DNA from: Clostridium sp. KNHs214
GTDB taxonomy: Bacteria > Bacillota > Clostridia > Clostridiales > Clostridiaceae
Reading direction: 5' to 3'
DNA length: 64,000 bases
Assembly: GCF_000744935.1 (NCBI RefSeq)
Contig: NZ_JQMW01000009.1
Span: 186,001-250,000, forward strand
Within the stretch, counting starts at the first letter, position 1. Every line of letters begins with the position of its first letter. The translations under genes were made by a program, and so were the position numbers. This document shows positions 55,700 through 64,000 of this stretch, piece after piece. The notes below the pieces were generated by a model. It saw only the letters and a list, made by a program, of their open reading frames with translations, was not told the DNA's origin and ran no database searches.

Positions 55700-55752
55700 T
55701 CACAATTTAGTCACAATTACACCTAATTTTTATCAAATTACTCCTTTATTAT
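55700..55752 (+). promoter_or_regulatory. Direct repeats and -10 upstream of the NapH-like gene
   Basis: TCACAATT occurs twice (55700-55707 and 55711-55718), 11 bp or one helical turn apart. A TATTAT -10 lies at 55747-55752 without a good -35. Spacing fits binding of an activator just upstream of a weak promoter (inference). Confidence 0.4.
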
Positions 55753-55786
55753 GAAAACATGATGATTATAAAAAAGGAGTGATTTT

Positions 55787-56933
55787 ATGAAAAAGCGAAA
55801 TTATTTTAAGTGGGTTATATCTATATTTTTTTTGATTTTTGCACCTGTAATGGGATATATGCATCAAGTAAAAGGGGGAGGTCCTAGCGGTTCGCCTTCT
55901 GTAGATGCCCTTTGTCCCTTTGGAGGATTGGAAACACTATTTTCGTTAATAAAAGATAGAACTTATATAAATAGAATAGCACCATCATCTTTAATAATTT
56001 TAATATGTGTAATAGTGCTTACTATTTTGCTTGGAAGAATATTCTGCGGATATATATGTCCTTTGGGAACTATTCAGACTCTTATAAATAAATTAGCTAG
56101 AAAACTTAAAATAAAACAAATTAAAGTAAATGAAAAAATGGACAAGATTTTAAGATATTCTAAGTATGTGGTTTTAGTGGTGGTTTTATTTACAACATAT
56201 AAAGCAGGAGAATTAATATTAAGACCGCTAGACCCTTGGGCTACATTTATGCACTTAGGTTCAGGCAGTGAAATATTTACTGAATTTTTAATAGGATTTA
56301 TAATACTAATGTTAATTTTTATGTCTTCGTTGTTTATAGAAAGGGCTTGGTGCAGATATTTTTGTCCACTTGGAGCTTTTCTTGCAATAATATCACCTTT
56401 AAGAATATTTAAAGTAAAGAGAAATCCTCAAACATGTGTAAATTGTAAGAAATGTACTAAAAATTGCCCTATGGGAATAGAAATTAGTAATTGTAATGCC
56501 ACTGATAGTATGGAATGTATAAAGTTGTGGTGAATGTATAACAGTATGTCCAAAGTCAGAAACTCTAGATATGAAAAAGGGTAAAAAGAAGCTTTCACTA
56601 AGTGTTATAGGTGCTGTTGTTACATTGGTTGTAGTTTTAGTGATAGGTGGCAATATAGCTTCAGGAAAATTTGAAGTAGCTCAAGGAAATACAGAAACTT
56701 TAACTCAAAATGGAGTGCTAAATCCAGACAATATAAAGGGTTACATGACTTTAAATGATATATGTAAAGAATTTAAAATAGAGTCCTCAATACTATTGAA
56801 AGAATGCAGTTTACCAGAGGATACAGATTTAAATAAGCCTATTAAAGAGTTGAAAACAGATTTGGAACAAAAAGATATAGAGTTTGAAACTGAGAATTTA
56901 AGAGAAGTTATTAAAAAAATATTAGAAAAATAA
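55787..56933 (+). pseudogene. NapH-like 4Fe-4S membrane protein, frameshifted
   Basis: The N-terminal part has three or more helices and the motif RIFCGYICPLGTIQTL followed by RYFCPLGAFLAII, typical of NapH/NosR-type membrane ferredoxins. A CVNCKKCTKNCP cluster follows. One extra T near 56525 breaks the second cluster: the corrected frame reads CIKCGECITVCPKSETLDMKKG and continues as a membrane helix and a 60-aa DUF4405-like soluble domain to 56933. The full protein would be about 381 aa and pass electrons across the membrane. The lesion may be a read error. Confidence 0.8.
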
Positions 56934-56966
56934 TGAGAAATTAAGAATTTTTAAATATATTCTTAT

Positions 56967-57063
56967 GAGGCTGTCGCATTAAGGAATTTATATACAATAT
57001 ATTGTTTTGCAAGTTTAAAATCAACACAATATGTTATAGGATTTATTCTTAGTGCGGCAGCCC
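56967..57063. repeat. ~97-bp inverted-end repeat (M3), copy 2
   Basis: It runs from GAGGCTGTCGCATTAAG to CTTAGTGCGGCAGCCC and pairs with copy 1 at 26803-26898. The T run after it could also let it act as a terminator. Confidence 0.65.
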
Positions 57064-57254
57064 TTTTTGATTTCTCATGTCATTTGTGTATATATTTTAA
57101 AATTAAATTTATATATCTACGTATTACAAAGTAATAATAACTATATAAAACGTGTATTTTAATCATGATATATAATAAAAAATACTTTACATTAAGCAAA
57201 TATAATGGTAATATAAATGTATAGGAATTACTAACATAAATGGGGGCGGGAAAC

Positions 57255-57917
57255 ATGAATGTAAAAGTTTCTAATAATTTTATAAAAATTTCATCATGGA
57301 TAATTAATTTAATATTTATAGTGTTTGTATTATGGTTTTCAAAATTAACTATGGTATCTAAAATAATTACCATAGTTGTGGTTAGCATATTTAATATGTA
57401 TTTAATGCCAAGGATAATTAAAAAAATAAATGTAGAGATAGACAAAATGAAATTAGAGGAACTTCACTATTTAGGTCCAAGCCCAAAGTTTGAAATTATT
57501 TACAATATAGCATTTTTAGTAACCATATATTTTATGACTATTTACTATATGCTAGGTTACTACAGTAATAAAATTTCTTTTTTTTCTCCTTTGGGAATAT
57601 TTATTCTTATATTTGTATTTATGATTATTATTGATTCATTATACGGACCACAGCTACACGTCAATAAACTTAAAAATAATATTACATTTATTATGGAGAA
57701 AAGTGATAGGACGGGTGTAAGTGTTTTAGGCAGCAGGGTTGGTTCTTATAAAGATGGAATTGTATTGGGAGATTATATATTTTTAAAAGAACATATATTG
57801 TATGCCAAAGATACAAAAGGAGATTTTATAATAATACTTACAGAGAATAGGGAGATAGTGATCAGGGAAAAAAGAGCCAAAGAATATTTTAGAAAGGTAC
57901 TAATTGTGCATAAATAG
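57255..57917 (+). CDS. Membrane protein of unknown function
   Basis: A 220-aa protein with two N-terminal helices (about 14-52, paired), a further two (about 83-130), then a soluble C-terminal part GDYIFLKEHILYAKDTKGDFII. Four predicted membrane helices in all. No family could be named. The ATG at 57255 follows GGGGGCGGGAAAC; an in-frame ATG at 57240 has no ribosome-binding site. It is monocistronic, followed by a MITE. Confidence 0.65.
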   Translation: MNVKVSNNFIKISSWIINLIFIVFVLWFSKLTMVSKIITIVVVSIFNMYLMPRIIKKINVEIDKMKLEELHYLGPSPKFEIIYNIAFLVTIYFMTIYYMLGYYSNKISFFSPLGIFILIFVFMIIIDSLYGPQLHVNKLKNNITFIMEKSDRTGVSVLGSRVGSYKDGIVLGDYIFLKEHILYAKDTKGDFIIILTENREIVIREKRAKEYFRKVLIVHK

Positions 57918-57925
57918 AGCATAGT

Positions 57926-58240
57926 ATGATTAACCAACAATAAGGTACAATGCAGTGGAATTATGAAATTTCTCCTCCATGAGTTGCATAAGAGCTAGGA
58001 ACAATAAATTTAATTTAAGAAATTCTAATCTTTTAGCCATATAAAATTATCTAACACTCACATTCGACGTCCTGCCTCAGGTTCGCTAGCCTGGCGTACT
58101 TGCCAGGCTTACGATAATTTTATCTGTCTAAAAGAAGAATTTTTAAAATTAAATTTAAATAGTTCCGTCGCTTCTTATGCAACTCATTACAGAGAAATTT
58201 CATAATTGGAGTAATGTAATACTTTTTGTGGGATAATCAT
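57926..58240 (+). mobile_element. MITE family M1, copy C (full length)
   Basis: A 315-bp element with both tips, ATGATTAACCAAC and GTGGGATAATCAT. It is flanked by AGT on both sides (57923-57925 and 58241-58243), a possible 3-bp target duplication of the form ANT as in copy B. The interior palindrome and GCCTGGC/GCCAGGC central hairpin are intact. Confidence 0.85.
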
Positions 58241-58326
58241 AGTATGATTTAGAATAGTTTTATCATATACGGTTACGATAAACTCATAAAGCAATAAAAT
58301 AAAATGTGAAATATAGTATAAAATAA

Positions 58327-58355
58327 TTGACGATGAATTAATAAAGTTATATTAT
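58327..58355 (+). promoter_or_regulatory. Promoter of the ybjQ-like gene
   Basis: A TTGACG -35 (58327-58332) and a TATTAT -10 (58350-58355) are separated by 17 bp, about 55 bp before the start codon. Confidence 0.55.
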
Positions 58356-58409
58356 AATTATATAAATATTAATTGATACTAATAAATCAATTTTGAGGAG
58401 GAATTTTCT

Positions 58410-58730
58410 ATGATAATGACAACAACACCACAAATAGAGGGAAAAAGGATAATAGAGTATAGGGGAATAGTGTGCGGAGAAGTAATATCTGGTGTAAATT
58501 TTGTTAAAGATTTTATGGCAGGAATTAGAGATTTTGTAGGTGGAAGATCAGAAACTTATGAAGATGAATTAATAAGGGCAAGAGATGGTGCTATAGCTGA
58601 ATTATCAAGAAGGGCACAAGCTATAGGAGCTAATGCTGTAGTAGGAATTGATATCGACTATGAAGTTCTTGGTCAAGGTGGAAGTATGCTCATGGTAACA
58701 GCCTCAGGAACCGCTGTAGTAACAGATTAA
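58410..58730 (+). CDS. YbjQ/DUF74 family protein
   Basis: A 106-aa protein with [11 protein letters not shown]-like start ([19 protein letters not shown]), [11 protein letters not shown], and [15 protein letters not shown], the YbjQ signature. These pentameric proteins are annotated as putative heavy-metal binding but have no proven role. A strong GAGGAGG lies 8 nt before the ATG. It is terminated by the hairpin at 58751. Confidence 0.88.
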   Translation: MIMTTTPQIEGKRIIEYRGIVCGEVISGVNFVKDFMAGIRDFVGGRSETYEDELIRARDGAIAELSRRAQAIGANAVVGIDIDYEVLGQGGSMLMVTASGTAVVTD

Positions 58731-58750
58731 TTCAATAATATATAAAAGTA

Positions 58751-58783
58751 AAAGGCTGTAGAAAAGTTATACAGCCTTTTTAA
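58751..58783. terminator. Bidirectional terminator
   Basis: AAAGGCTGTA and TACAGCCTTT with a 9-nt loop and T tail lie between convergent genes. Confidence 0.85.
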
Positions 58784-58792
58784 TAACTTTAA

Positions 58793-60523
58793 TTATTTTA
58801 CTCCTACATTATCAAATGCCTGTTGAACAGCCTTTAATTCTTTACTGTTGTCACCATATAAGTCTTTTGCAGCTAGTTCTATACCTTTTCTTGCTTCTGA
58901 GAAATTAGTTGTTGATCTCCAGTAAAGGCAGTTAGCTCTATAAAATAGTTTGGCCATAGCTGGTTTTCCTAAGCTCTCACCAATATAGTAGGCAGCATGA
59001 TTTATAATGCCTGAGTTGATGTGAACTCCACCCCAGTCGAAAAACGGAAGAGCTGGATAATTTTTATATTCGTTCATATGAGCTGGTTGATTACCTTTAT
59101 GAGGATCTTGCATATCTCTTAAAGCATCACCTGGTTTATCAGGAGTATAGCAATCTTCACCAATCTGCCAATCATCAGCATCTACTGCTGCACCTATTAT
59201 ATCTGAAAATGCTTCATTTAGAGCACCAGATTGTTTCCTATATTCAAGGTTAGATTGCATACTAGTTACACCATGAGATAATTCATGAGCTATTACATCT
59301 AGGGATGATGTAAAGTTTGCAAAGTCTTTACCATCACCGTCGCCAAAGTACATGGCTTTATGGGAATCGAACCAAAAAGCATTACTATAATTGGTACCTA
59401 CATGAACAAAGCCTTCTATATTCATACCATTATTGTCTATACTATTTCTATTTAGAATATCTCTATAATAATCATAAACTTTTGAGAAATTAATATAGGC
59501 ATCTACACCAGCTACTTGTGCATTGTCTATAAATCTATTGTCATCATCGCTCATTAATGGGCCGTATTCTTTTACTTGATCTATTGTCTTTCTCGTTATA
59601 TCATTTTCCTCAAGTGAATTGTTTAGATTATACACCATTATAGAACCGTTCATATTTTTAGTCCTATTGCATAAATAATATTTGCTATCTTCACAGTAAG
59701 TTGGAATTGCTACTTCTCCATCAAGGGTGGTTCTACCGGTTCCAGTGGTTACTTGTCCGTTATTAGTTATATTAGTTATATTTTTATTTTCGCTTTTTTT
59801 GTTTGTTTTATCATTCTGAAATAAAATTGGTCTATTATTAAATTCATCTACTATTTGTCCATTTTCAGCGTTTATAAATAGTTTCCAGTCTCCACTTTCA
59901 CAATTTAAACTAACTAGATATACTACATAAAGATCTCCATCAAAATTATATAAATACAATTTTGATTTTTCTTCAAATATTTGCTTTGGTTTTATATGAT
60001 TTTCAGCTATTTGTAAAGCATATTTAGATTGAAGTTTTATTTTTTTATTCCAATTTATATTTTGAAAACTTTTATCTAATTCGCCATTTATAGCATAAAT
60101 TTTACCGTTATTATCTGTATGCAGAATTAAATCACAACCATAAACAGGTATTCCACTTACAAAATATTGAACTTTATAGTGCTTTTTACCTAAGTGATCT
60201 TCTAATATTTTTTCTACAGCTAATTTACTATTTTTAGATGCAGAAGGATTTGAATCGTTATTTAAAAGTTTTTCTACTTCGGATGAATTTTTAAAGTGTT
60301 TATTATTTATTTTTGATTTAACAGATTCAGGCATATTCTTTAAGTCTAAGAAAAATTCTCCATCTTTCAAAAAGTCATCTATCATACGGTTAGAATTATA
60401 TGAAACCTCCTTTTGTGAACTAGTTGGAATGAGTACCCTTGCATGTGCTTTCTCAGTAAAGGTAAAGGTTGACATGAAAAGCATACTAGTTGTTAACAAA
60501 ATTGAAGTCAGTTTTTTATTCAT
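58793..60523 (-). CDS. M4 family neutral metalloprotease (thermolysin-like), secreted
   Basis: A 576-aa preproenzyme. Signal peptide (about 1-28), an FTP/PepSY propeptide (about 40-230), then the catalytic domain with zinc motif HELSH (413-417), the third ligand in GALNEAFSD, and a C-terminal helical half with DWGGVHINSGIINHAAYY (the active His). It is autoprocessed and hydrolyses extracellular peptides before hydrophobic residues. GGGGGC precedes the ATG. A palindrome lies just upstream. Confidence 0.93.
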   Translation of the reverse strand: MNKKLTSILLTTSMLFMSTFTFTEKAHARVLIPTSSQKEVSYNSNRMIDDFLKDGEFFLDLKNMPESVKSKINNKHFKNSSEVEKLLNNDSNPSASKNSKLAVEKILEDHLGKKHYKVQYFVSGIPVYGCDLILHTDNNGKIYAINGELDKSFQNINWNKKIKLQSKYALQIAENHIKPKQIFEEKSKLYLYNFDGDLYVVYLVSLNCESGDWKLFINAENGQIVDEFNNRPILFQNDKTNKKSENKNITNITNNGQVTTGTGRTTLDGEVAIPTYCEDSKYYLCNRTKNMNGSIMVYNLNNSLEENDITRKTIDQVKEYGPLMSDDDNRFIDNAQVAGVDAYINFSKVYDYYRDILNRNSIDNNGMNIEGFVHVGTNYSNAFWFDSHKAMYFGDGDGKDFANFTSSLDVIAHELSHGVTSMQSNLEYRKQSGALNEAFSDIIGAAVDADDWQIGEDCYTPDKPGDALRDMQDPHKGNQPAHMNEYKNYPALPFFDWGGVHINSGIINHAAYYIGESLGKPAMAKLFYRANCLYWRSTTNFSEARKGIELAAKDLYGDNSKELKAVQQAFDNVGVK

Positions 60524-60554
60524 AAATTTGCCCCCTTAAAAAATACTTAAAAAA

Positions 60555-60591
60555 TACTTCATATACATACATATAATATGTATATGAAGTA
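60555..60591. promoter_or_regulatory. Large palindrome upstream of the M4 protease gene
   Basis: TACTTCATATACATA and TATGTATATGAAGTA are perfect 15-bp arms separated by 7 bp, 32 bp before the protease start codon on its strand. No T run, so operator rather than terminator is favoured. A dimeric regulator of protease secretion is inferred. Confidence 0.55.
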
Positions 60592-60817
60592 TAAGATGTT
60601 ACGGTAAATTAAAGTAAATTTATAGTATTCATAATAGATATTTAAATCCTATCCTTATTTAAAGTGTTTAAAATAGCAATATATCAAATTTTCATTAATA
60701 TATAGTTATTTTATAATGTTAATTAAATCCAGTATCACTATATTCCTTAGACTTGATTTTATAGTAATTTAGTTATATTATGAGATTAGTTCATTTATTT
60801 GTAATTGGGCTAATGTT

Positions 60818-60845
60818 TTGACAATTTGCAACAAGCATGTATAAC
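60818..60845 (+). promoter_or_regulatory. Promoter of the M16 peptidase gene
   Basis: A consensus TTGACA -35 (60818-60823) and a TATAAC -10 (60840-60845) are separated by 16 bp. The RNA leader before the AGGGGGGC ribosome-binding site would be very short. Confidence 0.6.
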
Positions 60846-60865
60846 TTAATAAGGGGGGCTAGAAT

Positions 60866-63808
60866 ATGCATAATGAATTTAAAGTTAATGAAATGTATTA
60901 CGGTTTTAAATTGTTAGAAGAAAACAAAATTGATGAAATTCAGTCTGTGGCTAGGGTGTTTGAACACATTAAAAGTGGAGCAAGACTTTTACACTTGGAG
61001 AACAAGGATGATAATAAGGTATTTTGTATAAGTTTTAGGACAACCCCTACAGATAGCACTGGAGTGGCACATATATTAGAACACTCTGTGCTTTGTGGAT
61101 CAAGAAAATTTAAAACTAAAGATCCTTTTGGGGATATTGCAAAAAGTTCATTGAATACTTTTTTAAATGCCATGACTTATCCAGACAGAACTAGTTATCC
61201 GGTGGCTAGCAGAAATCAAAAGGATTTTATGAATTTAATGGATGTATATTTAGATGCAGTTTTATATCCTAATATATATGAAAATCATCAAATACTTCGT
61301 CAAGAAGGATGGAGATATGAGACAGAGCCAAAGACAGATAAGTTGATTTATAAAGGTGTTGTGTATAGTGAAATGCAGGGAGCATTGTCTTCACCACAGG
61401 AAGTTTTGACAGGGGAAATATATAAATCTTTATTTCCAAATACTACGTATGCATTTAATTCTGGTGGAGCTCCAGAGGAAATACCACAGTTAACTCAGAA
61501 GAATTTTGAAGAATTTCACAGTAAATTTTATCATCCATCCAATAGTTATATTTATTTATATGGTGATCAAGATTTAGATGAATGTCTTAAATTCATAAAT
61601 GAAAATTATCTTATTAATTTTCACAGAATAGAAATACCATCTCATATAGATGATGTGAAACCTTTTAAAAAAATGGTAGAAAGAATTTCAGAATATTCTA
61701 TAAGTCCAGAAGAAAACGAAGAAAACAAAAGCTTTTTTGCTTTGAATTTTGTTTGTGGTGAAAATTCTAATGCTGAAGAATATTTAGCTATGAAGATACT
61801 TTATAACATGCTTATAGAATCTTCAGCTTCTCCAATAAAACTTGCTTTACTTAAGGAAGAAATAGGGGAAAGTATGCTTAACTTTGATCAAATGAATATG
61901 GATCCAACTAAACAAGCTATATTTCCTATAGCTGTAAAAAACACAGATAATAGAAAAAAAGAAAGATTTAAAGAAGTAATTTTTGAAACTTTAAGGGCTT
62001 TGGTTAAAAATGGAATAGATGAAAAGCTTTTAAAGGCGTCTATAAATTCAATTGAATTTGAACTTCGTGAAGCAGACCCATGGAGAATTGCAAATAAAGG
62101 ACTTCATTATAGTGGTAAGATAATGGAGAGTTGGCTTTATGATGGTAATCCATTAACACATTTAAAATATGAGGAGAATCTTAATAAAATAAAGGATTCT
62201 ATAAATGATAAGTATTTTGAGAATTTCATAGAAAAATATATGTTAAATAATAATCACTGCTCTTTAGTGGTTTTAAATCCTAAAAAAGGATTAGAAGAAA
62301 GTAAAGTAAAAGCTTTAGACGAAAAGTTACAAAATTACAAAGCTTCTTTATCAAAGGAGGAATTACACAAGCTTCAAGAGAAAAATGAAAAATTAAATAA
62401 AGCTCAAATAGCAGAGGATACAGAGGAAGCTAAGGATACTATTCCAAAATTATCATTAGAAGAAGTGTCTCCTGAAGCTGAAAAAATTCCACAAGTAGTG
62501 AAAAAAGATAAGGGCGTTACTATACTTTCTCATAATATGAATACTAATAAAATATCCTATATAAATTTATTATTTGATGCTAGTATTATTGAACAAAAAT
62601 ACATCCCTTATATAGGATTATTACGTGATGTTTTAGGAAAACTTCATACTGAAAAGAGAAAATATTCAGATCTTGTAACAGAAATATATAGTACTACTGG
62701 TGGTATAGATTTTGATACAGAGGTTTATAATGAAAAAAATAATATAGAAGTGTATTATCCAAAATTTATTATTAAATCTAAGGTGCTTTCAGAAAATATT
62801 CCTAATTTATTTAAACTGATAAATGAGATAATAACTTTAACTAATTTTGATGATGCTAGAAGAATTAGAGAAGTAATAAGAGAGACAAAATCAAAACTTC
62901 AAATGAGAGTTATAAATGCAGGAAATCAATTGGCTACCCTTAAGGCATATTCATGTTTCTCTAATGCTGATAAGTATAATGATATATTAAAAGGTGCAGC
63001 ATATTACGAGTTCTTATGCCATTTGGAGAAGGAGTTTGAAAACAATTGTAGTGAAATTGCTGATAATTTAAGAAAAGTATATAAGACTATATTTAATAAA
63101 AATAATTTAATAATCTCATTTGTAGGAGAAAAGGAAGAAGAAAATAAGGTAAACTCTAGCATGCATATTGTATTAGATGATCTTAAGAATGAGAAAATTA
63201 ATGCTGCTGAAATTAACTTTAAACCATCAAATAAAAATCAAGCATTAGTTACTGCTAGTAATGTACAATACGTGGTTAAAGCCTTTGATTTTGGAAAGCT
63301 TAACTATAAATACTCTGGAAAAATGCCCGTTCTTCAAACCATATTAAATAGTGAGTATCTTTATACAAGGGTTAGACTTCAAGGTGGAGCTTATGGATGT
63401 TATATGGATATGAGAAGAGGAAATAATATTGCTTTTGCATCGTATCGTGATCCAAATCTTACAAGAACTATAGATGTATATGATGAAGCCTATAAATTTT
63501 TAGAAGGGATAAATTACGCACAAAAGGATATGGAGAAGTTTATAATTGGCTCTGTGGGATATGTTTATAAACCATTAACTCCTGACAGAAAAGGTGAAAA
63601 GGCTACGGAAAATTATATATGTGGCATAACTTATAAAGATTTACAAAAGGAAAAAGATGAACTTTTAAATACAAAGCTACAAGACATTAAGGAATTTGCC
63701 TATATGGTAAAAGAAGGAATGAAACAAAATTATTGTTGTGTTGCTGGTAATGAAAGGGAAATAAAACAAAATAAAAATTTATTTGATGAGATAAGTATGT
63801 TACTATAG
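60866..63808 (+). CDS. M16C peptidase (presequence protease/PreP-like)
   Basis: A 980-aa inverzincin with HILEH (His69, Glu72, His73) and downstream Glu region in YSEMQGALSSP. Two homologous halves (about 1-470 and 530-980) are joined by a charged hinge and form a closed chamber that degrades short peptides. Clostridial members lack a signal peptide and are cytoplasmic. AGGGGGGC precedes the ATG. It stands alone. Confidence 0.92.
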   Translation: MHNEFKVNEMYYGFKLLEENKIDEIQSVARVFEHIKSGARLLHLENKDDNKVFCISFRTTPTDSTGVAHILEHSVLCGSRKFKTKDPFGDIAKSSLNTFLNAMTYPDRTSYPVASRNQKDFMNLMDVYLDAVLYPNIYENHQILRQEGWRYETEPKTDKLIYKGVVYSEMQGALSSPQEVLTGEIYKSLFPNTTYAFNSGGAPEEIPQLTQKNFEEFHSKFYHPSNSYIYLYGDQDLDECLKFINENYLINFHRIEIPSHIDDVKPFKKMVERISEYSISPEENEENKSFFALNFVCGENSNAEEYLAMKILYNMLIESSASPIKLALLKEEIGESMLNFDQMNMDPTKQAIFPIAVKNTDNRKKERFKEVIFETLRALVKNGIDEKLLKASINSIEFELREADPWRIANKGLHYSGKIMESWLYDGNPLTHLKYEENLNKIKDSINDKYFENFIEKYMLNNNHCSLVVLNPKKGLEESKVKALDEKLQNYKASLSKEELHKLQEKNEKLNKAQIAEDTEEAKDTIPKLSLEEVSPEAEKIPQVVKKDKGVTILSHNMNTNKISYINLLFDASIIEQKYIPYIGLLRDVLGKLHTEKRKYSDLVTEIYSTTGGIDFDTEVYNEKNNIEVYYPKFIIKSKVLSENIPNLFKLINEIITLTNFDDARRIREVIRETKSKLQMRVINAGNQLATLKAYSCFSNADKYNDILKGAAYYEFLCHLEKEFENNCSEIADNLRKVYKTIFNKNNLIISFVGEKEEENKVNSSMHIVLDDLKNEKINAAEINFKPSNKNQALVTASNVQYVVKAFDFGKLNYKYSGKMPVLQTILNSEYLYTRVRLQGGAYGCYMDMRRGNNIAFASYRDPNLTRTIDVYDEAYKFLEGINYAQKDMEKFIIGSVGYVYKPLTPDRKGEKATENYICGITYKDLQKEKDELLNTKLQDIKEFAYMVKEGMKQNYCCVAGNEREIKQNKNLFDEISMLL

Positions 63809-63825
63809 AAAACAAGAGAGAAAAA

Positions 63826-63919
63826 ACAGTAGTCTTTAATGATAGCTCATTCTATGACAAAGTTTTATCATTTTAACTTTTAGTCATAAAAGAAACATAT
63901 CATTAGGCTGCTGTTTTTA
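63826..63919. terminator. Long imperfect hairpin between convergent genes
   Basis: AAAACAGTAGTCTTTAATGATA and TATCATTAGGCTGCTGTTTT pair with some G-U across a 50-nt loop, with T runs on both sides. Confidence 0.55.
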
Positions 63920-63936
63920 TGTTTATCTTTAATCTT

Positions 63937-64000
63937 TTAATCTTCACGTTTTTTTTCTTCATTGAGTTTTTTTGCTAATTTTATATCTGCACTGGTTACA
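63937..64000 (-). CDS. C-terminal end of an unidentified gene (runs off the window)
   Basis: On the minus strand the last codons read VTSADIKLAKKLNEEKKRED and stop at 63937. The frame is open to the window end and a hairpin terminator lies just beyond it. Too short to identify. Confidence 0.45.
   Translation of the reverse strand, partial: VTSADIKLAKKLNEEKKRED

Noticed and set aside
57080-57445. A 121-aa minus-strand ORF opposite the membrane protein gene
   Set aside because: It overlaps the start of the better-supported plus-strand gene at 57255, which has a strong ribosome-binding site.

Overview
The window is a very AT-rich Firmicute chromosome segment. Strong purine-rich ribosome-binding sites, occasional TTG/GTG starts, a thermolysin-type secreted protease, a Bce-type resistance module and clostridial IS families point to Clostridium sensu lato. 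The species cannot be fixed from the sequence alone, and no rRNA or tRNA gene was seen.

Positions 1-14500 read as ordinary regulated transport. A MarR regulator precedes a heterodimeric ABC exporter. Then comes a binding-protein-dependent ABC importer of the AfuA/FbpA type (lipoprotein, double permease, ATPase), an MgtC-like membrane protein, and a YesM/YesN-type sensor kinase and response regulator. After a thioredoxin-like gene, an ISAs1-family insertion and a frameshifted PHP-domain gene, a second paralogous importer follows at 17669-21310. The two importers flank the YesM/YesN pair, so an organic phosphate or sugar-phosphate ligand is at least as likely as iron. Positions 22188-26768 carry a complete BceRS-BceAB-like peptide-sensing and resistance module.

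Positions 26900-50200 are an accessory region of small monocistronic genes: GNAT acetyltransferases, HAD phosphatases, Nudix hydrolases, a serine hydrolase, DUF5694, TIGR04076 and a nitrilase. They are mixed with mobile DNA and gene relics. The mobile DNA includes an IS110-family element whose upstream flank is split by an IS21-family element, and a second identical copy of the ISAs1 element. It also includes a 3.15-kb TGT...ACA transposon (36893-40044) coding for a zinc-finger DUF6431-like protein, a DDE transposase and an AAA ATPase, which has truncated a HAD gene. Relics of plsY, an acyltransferase-3 gene and a DUF5694 gene lie nearby. A 315-bp MITE-like family with about 49-bp inverted ends occurs as two full copies, one truncated copy and three end fragments across the window.

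Positions 50770-55597 form a tight three-gene operon: GNAT, LuxE-like acyl-protein synthetase, and a LuxC acyl-CoA reductase fused to a PaaK-like adenylating domain. It looks like a fatty-acid (or other carboxylate) reductase without luciferase and is the best candidate for an unusual metabolic system here. The right end carries a NapH-like ferredoxin-type membrane protein (frameshifted), a membrane protein of unknown function, a YbjQ protein, an M4 metalloprotease and an M16C metalloprotease.

Three genes (PHP, SDR epimerase, NapH-like) are each broken by a single 1-nt indel, one of them in a 9-base homopolymer. These may be sequencing errors or real decay; the reads would decide.
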